NCBI GenBank assembly: GCA_021733645.1
Contig: JAHREJ010000024.1
Span: 1-63,658 of the forward strand
Direction: 5' to 3'
DNA: 63,658 nt
Source of the DNA: Bacillus subtilis subsp. subtilis
GTDB lineage: Bacteria; Pseudomonadota; Gammaproteobacteria; Xanthomonadales; Xanthomonadaceae
In this document: piece after piece, positions 49,615-57,559 of the stretch
How positions within the stretch are numbered: the stretch's first letter is position 1
Layout: the number at the start of each line of letters is the position of its first letter
Translations under genes and position numbers: made by a program
Notes under the pieces: model-generated
Seen by the model: the letters and a program-made list of their open reading frames with translations, nothing else
The model's database searches: none
Told to the model about the DNA's origin: nothing

Positions 49615-51099
49615 TCAGTCGGCGCTGACCGTGCGCCCGCTGGCCCACTCGCGCAGTGCGGTGACCTGTTCGGCCATCAGCACCGACAACGGCCGGCTGC
49701 CCCGGATCTCGGCCATCAGCAGGTCGGTATCCAGGCCGCGTTCCTCGGCATGGGCGGCATACAGCCCGGCCACTACCGCCTGTTCGATCTCGGCACCGGA
49801 GAAACCGTCGGCAGCGGCCGCCAGGGCGGGCAGCGCGAAATCGTCGGCATTGAGCTGGCGCCGGCCCAGGTGCAGGCGCAGCAGTTCCACCCGGGTGTTG
49901 GCATCGGGCAGGTCGACGAAGAAGATCTCATCGAAGCGACCCTTGCGCAGCAGTTCGGCTGGCAGCTCGTGCACCTGGTTGGCGGTGGCCACGATGAACA
50001 CCGAGCCCTTGCGCTCGGCCAGCCAGGTCAGCAGGTAGCCCAGCACGCGCCGCGACACCCCGCCATCGTCGCCACCGCCGCTGGCCAGGCCCTTCTCGAT
50101 CTCGTCGATCCACAGCACGCACGGCGCCAGCTGCTCGGCCGAGGCCAGGGCGTCACGCAGGTTCTTCTCGGTTTCGCCGTGGTACTTGTCATACAGGCTG
50201 CCGAAATCCAGCCGCAGCAGTGGCACGCCGAAGCCGGCCGCGGTGGCCTTGGCCAGCATCGATTTACCGCAGCCCTGCACGCCCAGCAGCAGCATGCCCT
50301 TGGGCGGGTCCAGCCCGGCCGGGCCCTGGCCGCCCAGGAACACCGGCCGGCGCTGGTTGACCCAGCGCTTGAGCCGGTTGGCCCCGGCCACATCGGCAAA
50401 GCGGGTGGTGTCGTACTCGTAATGCAGGTGGCCGGCGCGGTTGAGCAGCTCGAACTTCAGCCGGGCCAGCTGGGGCAGGTCGTCCTGGCTCAGGGCGCCA
50501 TCGGCGAAGATCAACTGCCGCGCGATCCGCCGCGCATCCACCAGGCTCAGCCCGCGCAGGTTGTGCAGGATCTTCTTGACCGCTTCGTTGTCCACCTCGA
50601 CCCGGCGCCCGCCATTCTCGCGGGCGTAGGCCTCTGCTTCCTCGCGCAGCATCTTCAGCAACGCATTGAGGTCGGGCAGCCGCGGGTTGAAACGGGTCGC
50701 CAGGGCTTCCAGTTCGGCCGGCAGCTCGACCTTGGCGCCGATCAGCACCAGCACATGGGCCTCGCAATGACGCCGCTGGATCAGGTCGCGCAGCGCCCGC
50801 TGGTGGCTGGCATAGCCCAGGTAGGGGTGGAAATCGAGCAGCAGGTAAATGCCGCGCTGCTCGGCCTGGCGGATCATCTGCAGTGCCGAGCTCGCATCGG
50901 GCGGACCCACCGGCTCGTCCTCGCGGTCCATGTCGATGCGGCGCAGCCCTTCGGTGATCGACCAGCGGTGCAGGGCCCGCCAGACATGCATCAGGGTCTG
51001 CCGGAACAGTTCCACGATGCGACCCTCGTCCTGGGTCTCGATGATGATCAGCGGGGTGTTGGCGCGGATCAGCGCGCTCAGGTCCTGTAACTCGCTCAT
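49615..51099 (-). CDS. AAA+ ATPase, Ycf46-like
   Basis: A 494-residue AAA+ protein like plastid/cyanobacterial Ycf46. The N-terminal half is a degenerate domain starting SELQDLSALIRANTPLIIIETQDEGRI. The ATPase domain has Walker A GVQGCGKS, Walker B CVLWIDEIEKGLA, sensor SVFIVATANQVHELP and the arginine region RKGRFDEIFFVDLP. Function is unresolved in bacteria. The start at 51099 is the first Met of the conserved N-terminus. It is divergent from the ParA gene across 130 bp. Confidence 0.9.
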   Translation of the reverse strand: MSELQDLSALIRANTPLIIIETQDEGRIVELFRQTLMHVWRALHRWSITEGLRRIDMDREDEPVGPPDASSALQMIRQAEQRGIYLLLDFHPYLGYASHQRALRDLIQRRHCEAHVLVLIGAKVELPAELEALATRFNPRLPDLNALLKMLREEAEAYARENGGRRVEVDNEAVKKILHNLRGLSLVDARRIARQLIFADGALSQDDLPQLARLKFELLNRAGHLHYEYDTTRFADVAGANRLKRWVNQRRPVFLGGQGPAGLDPPKGMLLLGVQGCGKSMLAKATAAGFGVPLLRLDFGSLYDKYHGETEKNLRDALASAEQLAPCVLWIDEIEKGLASGGGDDGGVSRRVLGYLLTWLAERKGSVFIVATANQVHELPAELLRKGRFDEIFFVDLPDANTRVELLRLHLGRRQLNADDFALPALAAAADGFSGAEIEQAVVAGLYAAHAEERGLDTDLLMAEIRGSRPLSVLMAEQVTALREWASGRTVSAD

Positions 51100-51229
51100 G
51101 CCGGCTTGCAGTCCATTGGATCGCGCACGATAGCAAAGCGCCGCCCCGCGCAGGGATTCAGCGCTGCGACTATCTCCGTCACGGACGGCGGTGTACGCTG
51201 CGACGACGTTCCCCGGAAGCGAGGCTGGC

Positions 51230-51862
51230 ATGAAGACGATCCTGGTAGCCGGTTCCAAGGGTGGGGTGGGCAAGACCACCGTCGCCACCCACCTGGCGGC
51301 CCATGCCGCATTGGACGGCAAACGGACCGTACTGGCCGATGCCGATCCCCAGGGCTCCAGCACCCGCTGGGCGCAGCGCCGCGCGGTGCTGGAAAGCGCC
51401 GTCCTGCCCGTCGATGTCCATCGCAAAAAGGCCTGGGAAAAACTGATCCCCGACGGCACCGATGAAGTCATCATCGACGCGCCGGCCGGTGCATTGGCCG
51501 ACGATCTTGGCCACTTCCTGGAGGTTGCCGACGCCGTGGTGGTGCCCGTGCTGCCCTCCGCGCTGGACATCGAGGCCATCGTCGGCTTCCTCAACAGCCT
51601 GTCCAAAGTGCCGCGCGTGCATCGCCGCGCGCTGCCGGTGGGGCTGGTGCTCAACCGCACCAAGCCGTGGACCCAGACCTCCCAGCAGGCCATCCAGATG
51701 CTGGCCGAGTGGCCGTATGACGTTGTCGCCCAGCTGCGCGACAGCCAGAGTTACGTGGTGATGGTCGGGCTGGGACGCAGCCTGTTCGATTACCGCTCCG
51801 CGCAGGTGCGCGAGCACCAGAGTGACTGGGAGCCACTGTTGAAGTGGCTGAAGAAAGCCTGA
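51230..51862 (+). CDS. ParA-family ATPase (orphan)
   Basis: A 210-residue deviant-Walker ATPase of the ParA/MinD group. The P-loop is SKGGVGKTT near residue 9, the A' motif is [14 protein letters not shown] and the Walker B region is EVIIDAPAG. There is no ParB neighbour and no N-terminal DNA-binding domain, so it is not a plasmid partition locus. Such orphan ParAs position large cytoplasmic or membrane assemblies; the cargo is unknown. The SixA gene starts 17 bp after its stop, so they are probably one transcript. Confidence 0.87.
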   Translation: MKTILVAGSKGGVGKTTVATHLAAHAALDGKRTVLADADPQGSSTRWAQRRAVLESAVLPVDVHRKKAWEKLIPDGTDEVIIDAPAGALADDLGHFLEVADAVVVPVLPSALDIEAIVGFLNSLSKVPRVHRRALPVGLVLNRTKPWTQTSQQAIQMLAEWPYDVVAQLRDSQSYVVMVGLGRSLFDYRSAQVREHQSDWEPLLKWLKKA

Positions 51863-51879
51863 TCCGGAAGAGAGCCTTT

Positions 51880-52356
51880 ATGCGAGAACTGATCCTGCTG
51901 CGCCATGCCCACGCCGAAGCCGCCAGTACCGGCCAGGCCGACCTTGACCGCCCGCTGTCACCGATCGGCCTGGCCGAAGCGGAAGCGGCCGGCCGCTGGC
52001 TGAAAGAACGCAACCTGCTGCCCGACTGCGTGCTGTGTTCACCCTCGCGGCGCACCCGTGAAACCCTCGAAGCGGTCCTGGGCATCACCGGCTTCGTCGA
52101 AAAGCGCCTGGAAGATGCGGTATACGACGCCACGCCCGGCACCCTGATGGGGCTGATCGATGCCCGTCGCGAGGTCGACCGGCTCCTGGTGGTTGGGCAC
52201 AACCCGGGCCTGGAACAGCTGGTGGCGCTGCTGAGCGAAGGCACCAGCAGTGATTACCGCGGCATGCCGCCAGGGGGAATTGCGGTGCTTGCGCTGGACA
52301 AGGATGTGAGCATCGAGCCCGGCGTGGCCACCCTGACCGACTTCTGGTGGCCATAG
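51880..52356 (+). CDS. sixA: Phosphohistidine phosphatase SixA-like
   Basis: A 158-residue histidine phosphatase of the SixA type. The catalytic RHG-like motif reads LILLRHAHAEAAS (His10-type nucleophile after Arg), with a second site VVGHNPGLEQL. In E. coli SixA dephosphorylates the NPr protein and related phosphohistidines. The ATG at 51880 has GGAAGAGAG upstream. The yceI-like gene follows after three bases. Confidence 0.88.
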   Translation: MRELILLRHAHAEAASTGQADLDRPLSPIGLAEAEAAGRWLKERNLLPDCVLCSPSRRTRETLEAVLGITGFVEKRLEDAVYDATPGTLMGLIDARREVDRLLVVGHNPGLEQLVALLSEGTSSDYRGMPPGGIAVLALDKDVSIEPGVATLTDFWWP

Positions 52357-52359
52357 CCC

Positions 52360-52968
52360 ATGCCGGGAGTGCGCGTGCTGCTGGGCTGCCTGCTGGCCCT
52401 GGCAGCGCAAGCGGCCTGCGCTGACCCGCCGGCCCCGATCCCGGCGCCGGCCCCGGTCACGCGCCAGGTGCTGGAGTTCGATACCGCGCGTTCGCGTTTC
52501 GGTTTCGAAATCCGCACCCGGCTGGGGCAACGCATCGAAGGGGTCTTCCCACGCTTTGAGGGGCGCATCGAGGTGCTGTCCGACGGCCGCCACCAGGTGC
52601 ACCTGCGGATGTTCACCCGTTATGTGGAAATCCCCGGTAAAAACCGCTACACCGGCTGGATGCGCGGCGAGGAATTCTTTGATTCGGCCCGTTATCCGGT
52701 AGTCGAGTTCGACTCGGTCCCGTACTGGCCCGATGTGGTGGACAAGGGCGGCGGGGTGCAGGGCCGGTTGATCCTGCGCGGGGTGAGCCACCCCGAAACC
52801 CTGCGCGTGGAGCCGGCGGAGTGCCCCCGGGCCGGGTATGATTGCGACGTGGTCAGCCGCGGCAATGTGCAGCGAGGCCGGTATGGAATGGACAGCTGGC
52901 AGCTAGCCTTGAGTGATCGAGTGACCTTCGTATTGCGTGCGCGTCTGAGCGAGGCGCCCAAACCGTGA
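52360..52968 (+). CDS. YceI-family periplasmic protein
   Basis: A 202-residue protein with a signal peptide (MPGVRVLLGCLLALAAQAACA) and a YceI beta-barrel domain: RQVLEFDTARSRFGFEIRTRLG, GRIEVLSDGRHQVHLRM and GRLILRGVSHPETLRV. YceI proteins are lipocalin-like binders of isoprenoid or other lipids. The phospholipase D gene starts in its stop codon (GTGA), suggesting a shared lipid task. Confidence 0.85.
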   Translation: MPGVRVLLGCLLALAAQAACADPPAPIPAPAPVTRQVLEFDTARSRFGFEIRTRLGQRIEGVFPRFEGRIEVLSDGRHQVHLRMFTRYVEIPGKNRYTGWMRGEEFFDSARYPVVEFDSVPYWPDVVDKGGGVQGRLILRGVSHPETLRVEPAECPRAGYDCDVVSRGNVQRGRYGMDSWQLALSDRVTFVLRARLSEAPKP

Positions 52969-55019
52969 CCCCTTTGCTGCGAATCATGCTGCTGGCAATG
53001 CTGTTGCTGGGCAGCGGATGTGCCTCACTGTCCAACGCCGAGCGCGAGCGCGCGGCGGGCATTGCCGTGCAGGCGCGATCGACCGTGGTGGCGTGCACCC
53101 AGGCCGACCGCTGCGCGCTCGATTCGCCGCTGCGCGGGTTGGGCGGCAAAGCCTTCGCCGCCTCTACCGAAGCGGCCCCGCACCACTACGCCACCATCAT
53201 CGATGAAGGCGAGGTGTCGTTGGTGGCGCGCCTGAACCTGATCCGCAGCGCCACCCGCAGCATCGACCTGCAGACCTACATCTTCGACAAGGACGACAGC
53301 GCCCGGCTGGTGCTGGACGAACTGCTGGGCGCAGCCCGGCGCGGGGTCAAGGTACGGGTGCTGATCGACCAGCTCTCGGCGATCTCCGACCTGGAGATCC
53401 TTGGCGCGCTGGCCAGCAGCCACCAGAATTTCGAGCTGCGCGTGTACAACCCCACCTTCGGCAAGGCACGCCTGAACTACCTGGACTACGCCGGCAGCGT
53501 GCTGTGCTGTTTCCGCCGTTTCAACCAGCGCATGCACAACAAGCTGCTGGTGATCGACGACGCACTGGGCGTGGTGGGCGGGCGCAACTACCAGGACGAT
53601 TATTACGACTGGGACAGCGAGTACAACTTCCGCGATCGCGATGTGCTCGTGGCCGGCCCGGAGGTCCGCGGGATGGCCGCCAACTTCGATGCCTTCTGGC
53701 GCGCCCCGCGCAGCGTGCCGGCCGAGCGCCTCAACGATGTGGGTGGGCTGCTGCTCAAGCAGGGTGCGCCGCCGATGCCACCGGCCGATTTCCGCCACCC
53801 GCAGCGCATTGCCCGGGTCAGCGCCGAAGCCAATGATCCCGGTTACATCACCCGCGCCTTCGTCGATACCGCCCTGCCGGTGGCCTCGGTGCGCTACGTG
53901 GCCGACCTGCCGCGCAAGCACCGCCGCGAACGTGCCAGCCAGCCGGCCAACGGCCAGCATGTGACCGAGCCGCAGCTGGATGCACTGATCGCCAGCGCGC
54001 AGACCGAGGTATTGCTGCAAACCCCCTACCTGGTGCTGTCCAAGCCGGCCCGGCAGCTGTTCCGCGACCTGCGCAAGCGCGCCCAGCCACCGCGCATCGT
54101 GGTGTCGTCCAACAGCCTGGCCGCCACCGACAACCCGATCGTGTATGCGTTGTCCTACAAGTACAAGCGCCGCAACCTGCGCGAGCTGGGCTTCAACATC
54201 TACGAATACAAGCCCTTCCCGCTGGATGCCCCGGTTGACTACCGCAACCTGCTGCCGGCGCCGCTGGGCGATGCGCCACCGGCCGATGGCAAGCGCAGCA
54301 GCCTGATCGGCGGCAGCGCTGCGGGCAGCAACGCGCGCGGCAGTGGCAGCAGCGGCAGCAGCAGCGGCGAGCGCCGGCGCAACGACGACCCGGCAGGTGC
54401 CACTGCGCAGCAGGCAACGCCCGGCCCGGCGGCGCGCCGCCGCAGCGATGGCAGCGTGGTCGAGCGTCGCGTGCTGCGCGCCGAAACCCGGCCGTCGTTC
54501 CTGGGCACCAAGGCGGTCAACAAGCCGCTGCCGGTCACCCGCACCGGTGCGCGCATGGGGCTGCATGCCAAATCGATGGTCGTGGACCGCCGGATCGGCG
54601 TGATCGGCACGCACAACTTCGATCCGCGCAGCGAGAACTACAACACCGAAGGCGCGGTGATCATCGACGACCCGGTGTTTGCCGAAGCGTTGGCGCAGAG
54701 CATCCTGCGCGATATCCACCCGCAGAATTCGTGGGTAGTGGCGCCGCGCACCAAGCCGCCGGTACTGTCGGGCCTGAATTACAGCGTGGGCAAGGCCTCC
54801 GAGGCACTGCCGGTGCTGGATTTCTGGCCGTGGCGCTACGCCACCGACTACGAGTTCCAGCCCGGCCCGGACTGCCCCGAGCCGCTGCGCCGGCAGAATG
54901 AGAACTTCCACAAGTGCTACGTGGCCGTCGGCGATTTCCCCGAGGTCAACGTGGGCCCGAAGTGGCTGCTGGTGCGCATGCTCACCGCCTTCGGTGCCGG
55001 CCTGGTGCCCATCCTGTAA
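52965..55019 (+). CDS. Phospholipase D-family protein, cardiolipin-synthase-like lipoprotein
   Basis: A 684-residue protein with a lipoprotein-like signal (LLLGSGC, Cys19). Two HKD motifs are complete: His191-Lys193-Asp198 (MHNKLLVIDD) and His534-Lys536-Asp541 (LHAKSMVVD). Together with FNFDPRS-like HNFDPRSEN this suggests a cardiolipin synthase of the ClsC type or a periplasmic phospholipase. Between the motifs, at about residues 443-505, lies a Ser/Gly/Arg-rich insertion of low complexity. The start is a GTG overlapping the yceI-like stop. Confidence 0.87.
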   Translation: MTPLLRIMLLAMLLLGSGCASLSNAERERAAGIAVQARSTVVACTQADRCALDSPLRGLGGKAFAASTEAAPHHYATIIDEGEVSLVARLNLIRSATRSIDLQTYIFDKDDSARLVLDELLGAARRGVKVRVLIDQLSAISDLEILGALASSHQNFELRVYNPTFGKARLNYLDYAGSVLCCFRRFNQRMHNKLLVIDDALGVVGGRNYQDDYYDWDSEYNFRDRDVLVAGPEVRGMAANFDAFWRAPRSVPAERLNDVGGLLLKQGAPPMPPADFRHPQRIARVSAEANDPGYITRAFVDTALPVASVRYVADLPRKHRRERASQPANGQHVTEPQLDALIASAQTEVLLQTPYLVLSKPARQLFRDLRKRAQPPRIVVSSNSLAATDNPIVYALSYKYKRRNLRELGFNIYEYKPFPLDAPVDYRNLLPAPLGDAPPADGKRSSLIGGSAAGSNARGSGSSGSSSGERRRNDDPAGATAQQATPGPAARRRSDGSVVERRVLRAETRPSFLGTKAVNKPLPVTRTGARMGLHAKSMVVDRRIGVIGTHNFDPRSENYNTEGAVIIDDPVFAEALAQSILRDIHPQNSWVVAPRTKPPVLSGLNYSVGKASEALPVLDFWPWRYATDYEFQPGPDCPEPLRRQNENFHKCYVAVGDFPEVNVGPKWLLVRMLTAFGAGLVPIL

Positions 55020-55043
55020 TTTTCTGCTCCACGGAGACGCTGC

Positions 55044-55481
55044 ATGGCCCAGGTATTCCGCGACGCGGTGTCGATCGAGGCACTCAACGCACTCAGCCGC
55101 AACACCCTGATCGACCACCTGGGCATCGTGTTCACCGCTGCCGGCGAGGATTGGATCAGCGCCACCATGCCGGTCGACGAACGCACCCGCCAGCCCTACG
55201 GCATCCTGCATGGTGGCGCGTCGGTGGTGCTGGCCGAAACCCTCGGCAGCAGCGCCGGCAACCTGTGCGTGGATACCCGCGAGCAGGTCTGTGTCGGCCT
55301 GGAGATCAACGCCAACCACATCCGCGCGATGCGTGGCGGTGTGGTCACCGGCACCGCGCGGGCGGTGCACGTTGGCCGCAGCACCCACGTCTGGGATATC
55401 CGCATCGAAGACGACGGCGGCCGCCTGGTGTGCACCTCGCGGCTGACCCTGGCCGTGGTCCCGGCCGTCCCGGCGGGCTGA
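55044..55481 (+). CDS. Hotdog-fold acyl-CoA thioesterase (PaaI/YdiI type)
   Basis: A 145-residue hotdog thioesterase. The signature GILHGGASVVLAETLGSSA contains the catalytic Glu, and VVTGTARAVHVGRSTHVWDI is the later strand. Relatives hydrolyse acyl- or aryl-CoA such as DHNA-CoA. GGAG precedes the ATG. The gene lies 24 bp after the phospholipase gene in the same direction, and a hairpin follows it. Confidence 0.9.
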   Translation: MAQVFRDAVSIEALNALSRNTLIDHLGIVFTAAGEDWISATMPVDERTRQPYGILHGGASVVLAETLGSSAGNLCVDTREQVCVGLEINANHIRAMRGGVVTGTARAVHVGRSTHVWDIRIEDDGGRLVCTSRLTLAVVPAVPAG

Positions 55482-55518
55482 TCGCTTCACCGCGCGGATG
55501 CTGTGTTGCATCGGTCAG

Positions 55519-55540
55519 GTCAGTGCGCCGCCGCACTGAC
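55519..55540. terminator. Hairpin after the thioesterase gene
   Basis: GTCAGTGCG-CCGC-CGCACTGAC, a perfect 9-bp stem, 37 bp after the thioesterase stop. There is no U-tract. The rest of the 181-bp gap to the acyltransferase gene holds no gene. Confidence 0.55.
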
Positions 55541-55662
55541 GGCGCTGCCGTTGTGCCGCAGCCGGGCATTGGATTGACCGGCGGCGGCCGCTGGCCAGCG
55601 CTTGCCATCGATTTGTCCGTTTTCGGCTGGCAGACCCCGCAGCGCTCGGGTATCGTTCGGGG

Positions 55663-56454
55663 ATGAATTCCCCCACCCCGGCCTCACGTGGCGGCGTGGC
55701 GCGTGTGTGCCGTTATCTGTACCGCGTGCCGCTGCTGCTGGTCCACCTGTTGCTGTTCCTGCCGATGTTGCTGATCGCCATGCTGCCACCGTGGGGACGC
55801 ATGCGCGTGGGCAACCGCCTGTTCGAACATGCCGCGGTGAACCTCTGGTCGAGCGGCCTGATGTGGATCTTCGGTTTCCGCCTGCACCGGATCGGCACGC
55901 CGCTGCCGGGCGCGGTGCTGTTCGTGGCCAATCACGTCAGCTGGGTCGACATCAACGTGCTGCACAGCCAGCGCATGATGGGGTTCGTGGCCAAACGCGA
56001 GATCGCCAGCTGGCCCGTGGTCGGCTGGTTGGCCGCGCGCGGCCAGACCATCTTCCACCAGCGCGGCAGCACCGAATCGCTCGGCGGGGTCATGCAGGAA
56101 ATGGTGGTGCGCCTGCGCGAGGGCAAGGCAGTCGGCGTGTTCCCGGAAGGGCGCACCCGCGGCGGCCACGAAGTGGGCCCGTTCCATGCGCGCATCTTCC
56201 AGGCGGCGGTCGAGGCCCAGGTGCCGGTGCAGCCGGTCGCGCTGCGTTACGGCTGGCGCGGCGATGCCCAGACCCTTGTCGCGTTCGGCCCGGGTGAGAG
56301 CTTCTTCGCCAACTTCCTGCGCCTGCTGGGCGAACCGGCACGCCGCGGCGAGGTGCATTTCCTGGCACCCATTGGTACGCACGACCTGGAAGGCCGTCGC
56401 CGCATCGCTGAAACGTCGCGCGCGCGCATCCTGGCGGCGATGTCCGCCGAGTAG
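55663..56454 (+). CDS. PlsC-type 1-acylglycerol-3-phosphate acyltransferase
   Basis: A 263-residue membrane acyltransferase. A hydrophobic N-terminal helix (VPLLLVHLLLFLPMLLIAML) leads to the HX4D motif NHVSWVD (His91 to Asp96), and FPEGRTRGG (about 160-167) forms the phosphate-binding block. It probably makes phosphatidic acid from lysophosphatidic acid or acylates a related lipid. The start codon lies in the short inverted repeat GGGGA-TGAAT-TCCCC, which could restrict translation initiation. The YheT-type gene begins 54 bp downstream. Confidence 0.9.
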   Translation: MNSPTPASRGGVARVCRYLYRVPLLLVHLLLFLPMLLIAMLPPWGRMRVGNRLFEHAAVNLWSSGLMWIFGFRLHRIGTPLPGAVLFVANHVSWVDINVLHSQRMMGFVAKREIASWPVVGWLAARGQTIFHQRGSTESLGGVMQEMVVRLREGKAVGVFPEGRTRGGHEVGPFHARIFQAAVEAQVPVQPVALRYGWRGDAQTLVAFGPGESFFANFLRLLGEPARRGEVHFLAPIGTHDLEGRRRIAETSRARILAAMSAE

Positions 56455-56507
56455 TGCATGGCGGCCCTTCACGCGCCAGCGTCGCAGCGGGGAGCAGGCT
56501 GCCGCCC

Positions 56508-57500
56508 ATGTTGACCGCTGCCGACTACCGCCCGCCGCGTTGGCTGCGCAATCCGCACCTGCAGTCGATGCTCAGTTCCAGCCGCATGCGCATGCAGCGC
56601 GGCTTGATGCTGCTTGCTGCCACCGGGGCGATGACCGAAGAGCTGATCCTGGACGGTGGCCAGGGCGTTCGCCTGCAGGGGTGGCACAGCCACGTCGAAG
56701 GCCGCGAGCCGATCGGCATGGCGCTGCTGCTGCACGGCTGGGAGGGCAGTGCCGAATCCAGCTACATGCGCATGACCGCCGCGCGCATGCTCGATGAGGG
56801 CTTTGACGTGGTGCGGCTGAACTTCCGCGACCACGGCAACACCCATCATCTCAACCCCGGCATCTTCCACTCCAACCGCATCGACGAAGTGGTGCAGGCC
56901 GCCGGCGACATCGCCCAGCGCTGGCCGCAGCTGCCGCTGGTGGCGGCCGGCTATTCACTGGGCGGCAATTTCGTGCTGCGCCTGGCACTGCGCGCGCCGT
57001 CGGCGGGGGTGCCGCTGCGCCGGGTGGCGTCGGTGTGCCCGGTGCTGGACCCGGCCATCACCATGGAAAGCATCGAAAACGGACCGGCGATGTACGACTG
57101 GTACTTCCGGCGCAAATGGGCCGGGTCGCTGCGCCGCAAGCGCGACCTGTTCCCCGAACTGAGCGACTGGGATGACCGGGTGCTCAAGCTGGACATCCGC
57201 GCCCTCACCGCGTGGCTGGTGGAGCACCACACCGATTTCGGTTCACTGCAGGCCTACTTCGACGGCTACTCGATCGCCGGCGACCGCCTGGCCGGGCTGG
57301 ACGTGCCGGCCGACATCCTGATGGCCCAGGATGACCCGGTGATTCCGTTCGCCACCTTCAGCGGCTGGCGCCTGCCGGCCAATGCCAACCTGGAAATCGC
57401 CCCGTGGGGTGGCCATTGCGGCTTCCTGGAAAATTGGCGTGGCGATGGCTTCTCCGAGCGCTGGGTGTCCCAGCGGCTGCGCGCCGAAGCCCTGCGCTGA
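56508..57500 (+). CDS. YheT-type alpha/beta hydrolase
   Basis: A 330-residue hydrolase of the YheT (UPF0017) family. Visible blocks are PPRWLRNPHLQSMLSS near the N-terminus, LLLHGWEGSAESSYMR (oxyanion loop), GYSLGGNFVLR with the nucleophile serine, QDDPVIPF with the acid, and GGHCGFLE with the histidine. Its substrate is unknown; short-chain esters have been suggested for relatives. The ATG at 56508 follows GGAG at a somewhat long spacing. Confidence 0.9.
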   Translation: MLTAADYRPPRWLRNPHLQSMLSSSRMRMQRGLMLLAATGAMTEELILDGGQGVRLQGWHSHVEGREPIGMALLLHGWEGSAESSYMRMTAARMLDEGFDVVRLNFRDHGNTHHLNPGIFHSNRIDEVVQAAGDIAQRWPQLPLVAAGYSLGGNFVLRLALRAPSAGVPLRRVASVCPVLDPAITMESIENGPAMYDWYFRRKWAGSLRRKRDLFPELSDWDDRVLKLDIRALTAWLVEHHTDFGSLQAYFDGYSIAGDRLAGLDVPADILMAQDDPVIPFATFSGWRLPANANLEIAPWGGHCGFLENWRGDGFSERWVSQRLRAEALR

Positions 57501-57559
57501 GCCGGCTGCCCCTGGCGGGCGTGCTCTACAATCGGGGTTTGACCCCAAGCTGGACCGTC

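Noticed and set aside
51230..51862. Plasmid partition locus
   Set aside because: There is no ParB gene, no parS-like repeats and no replication gene nearby.
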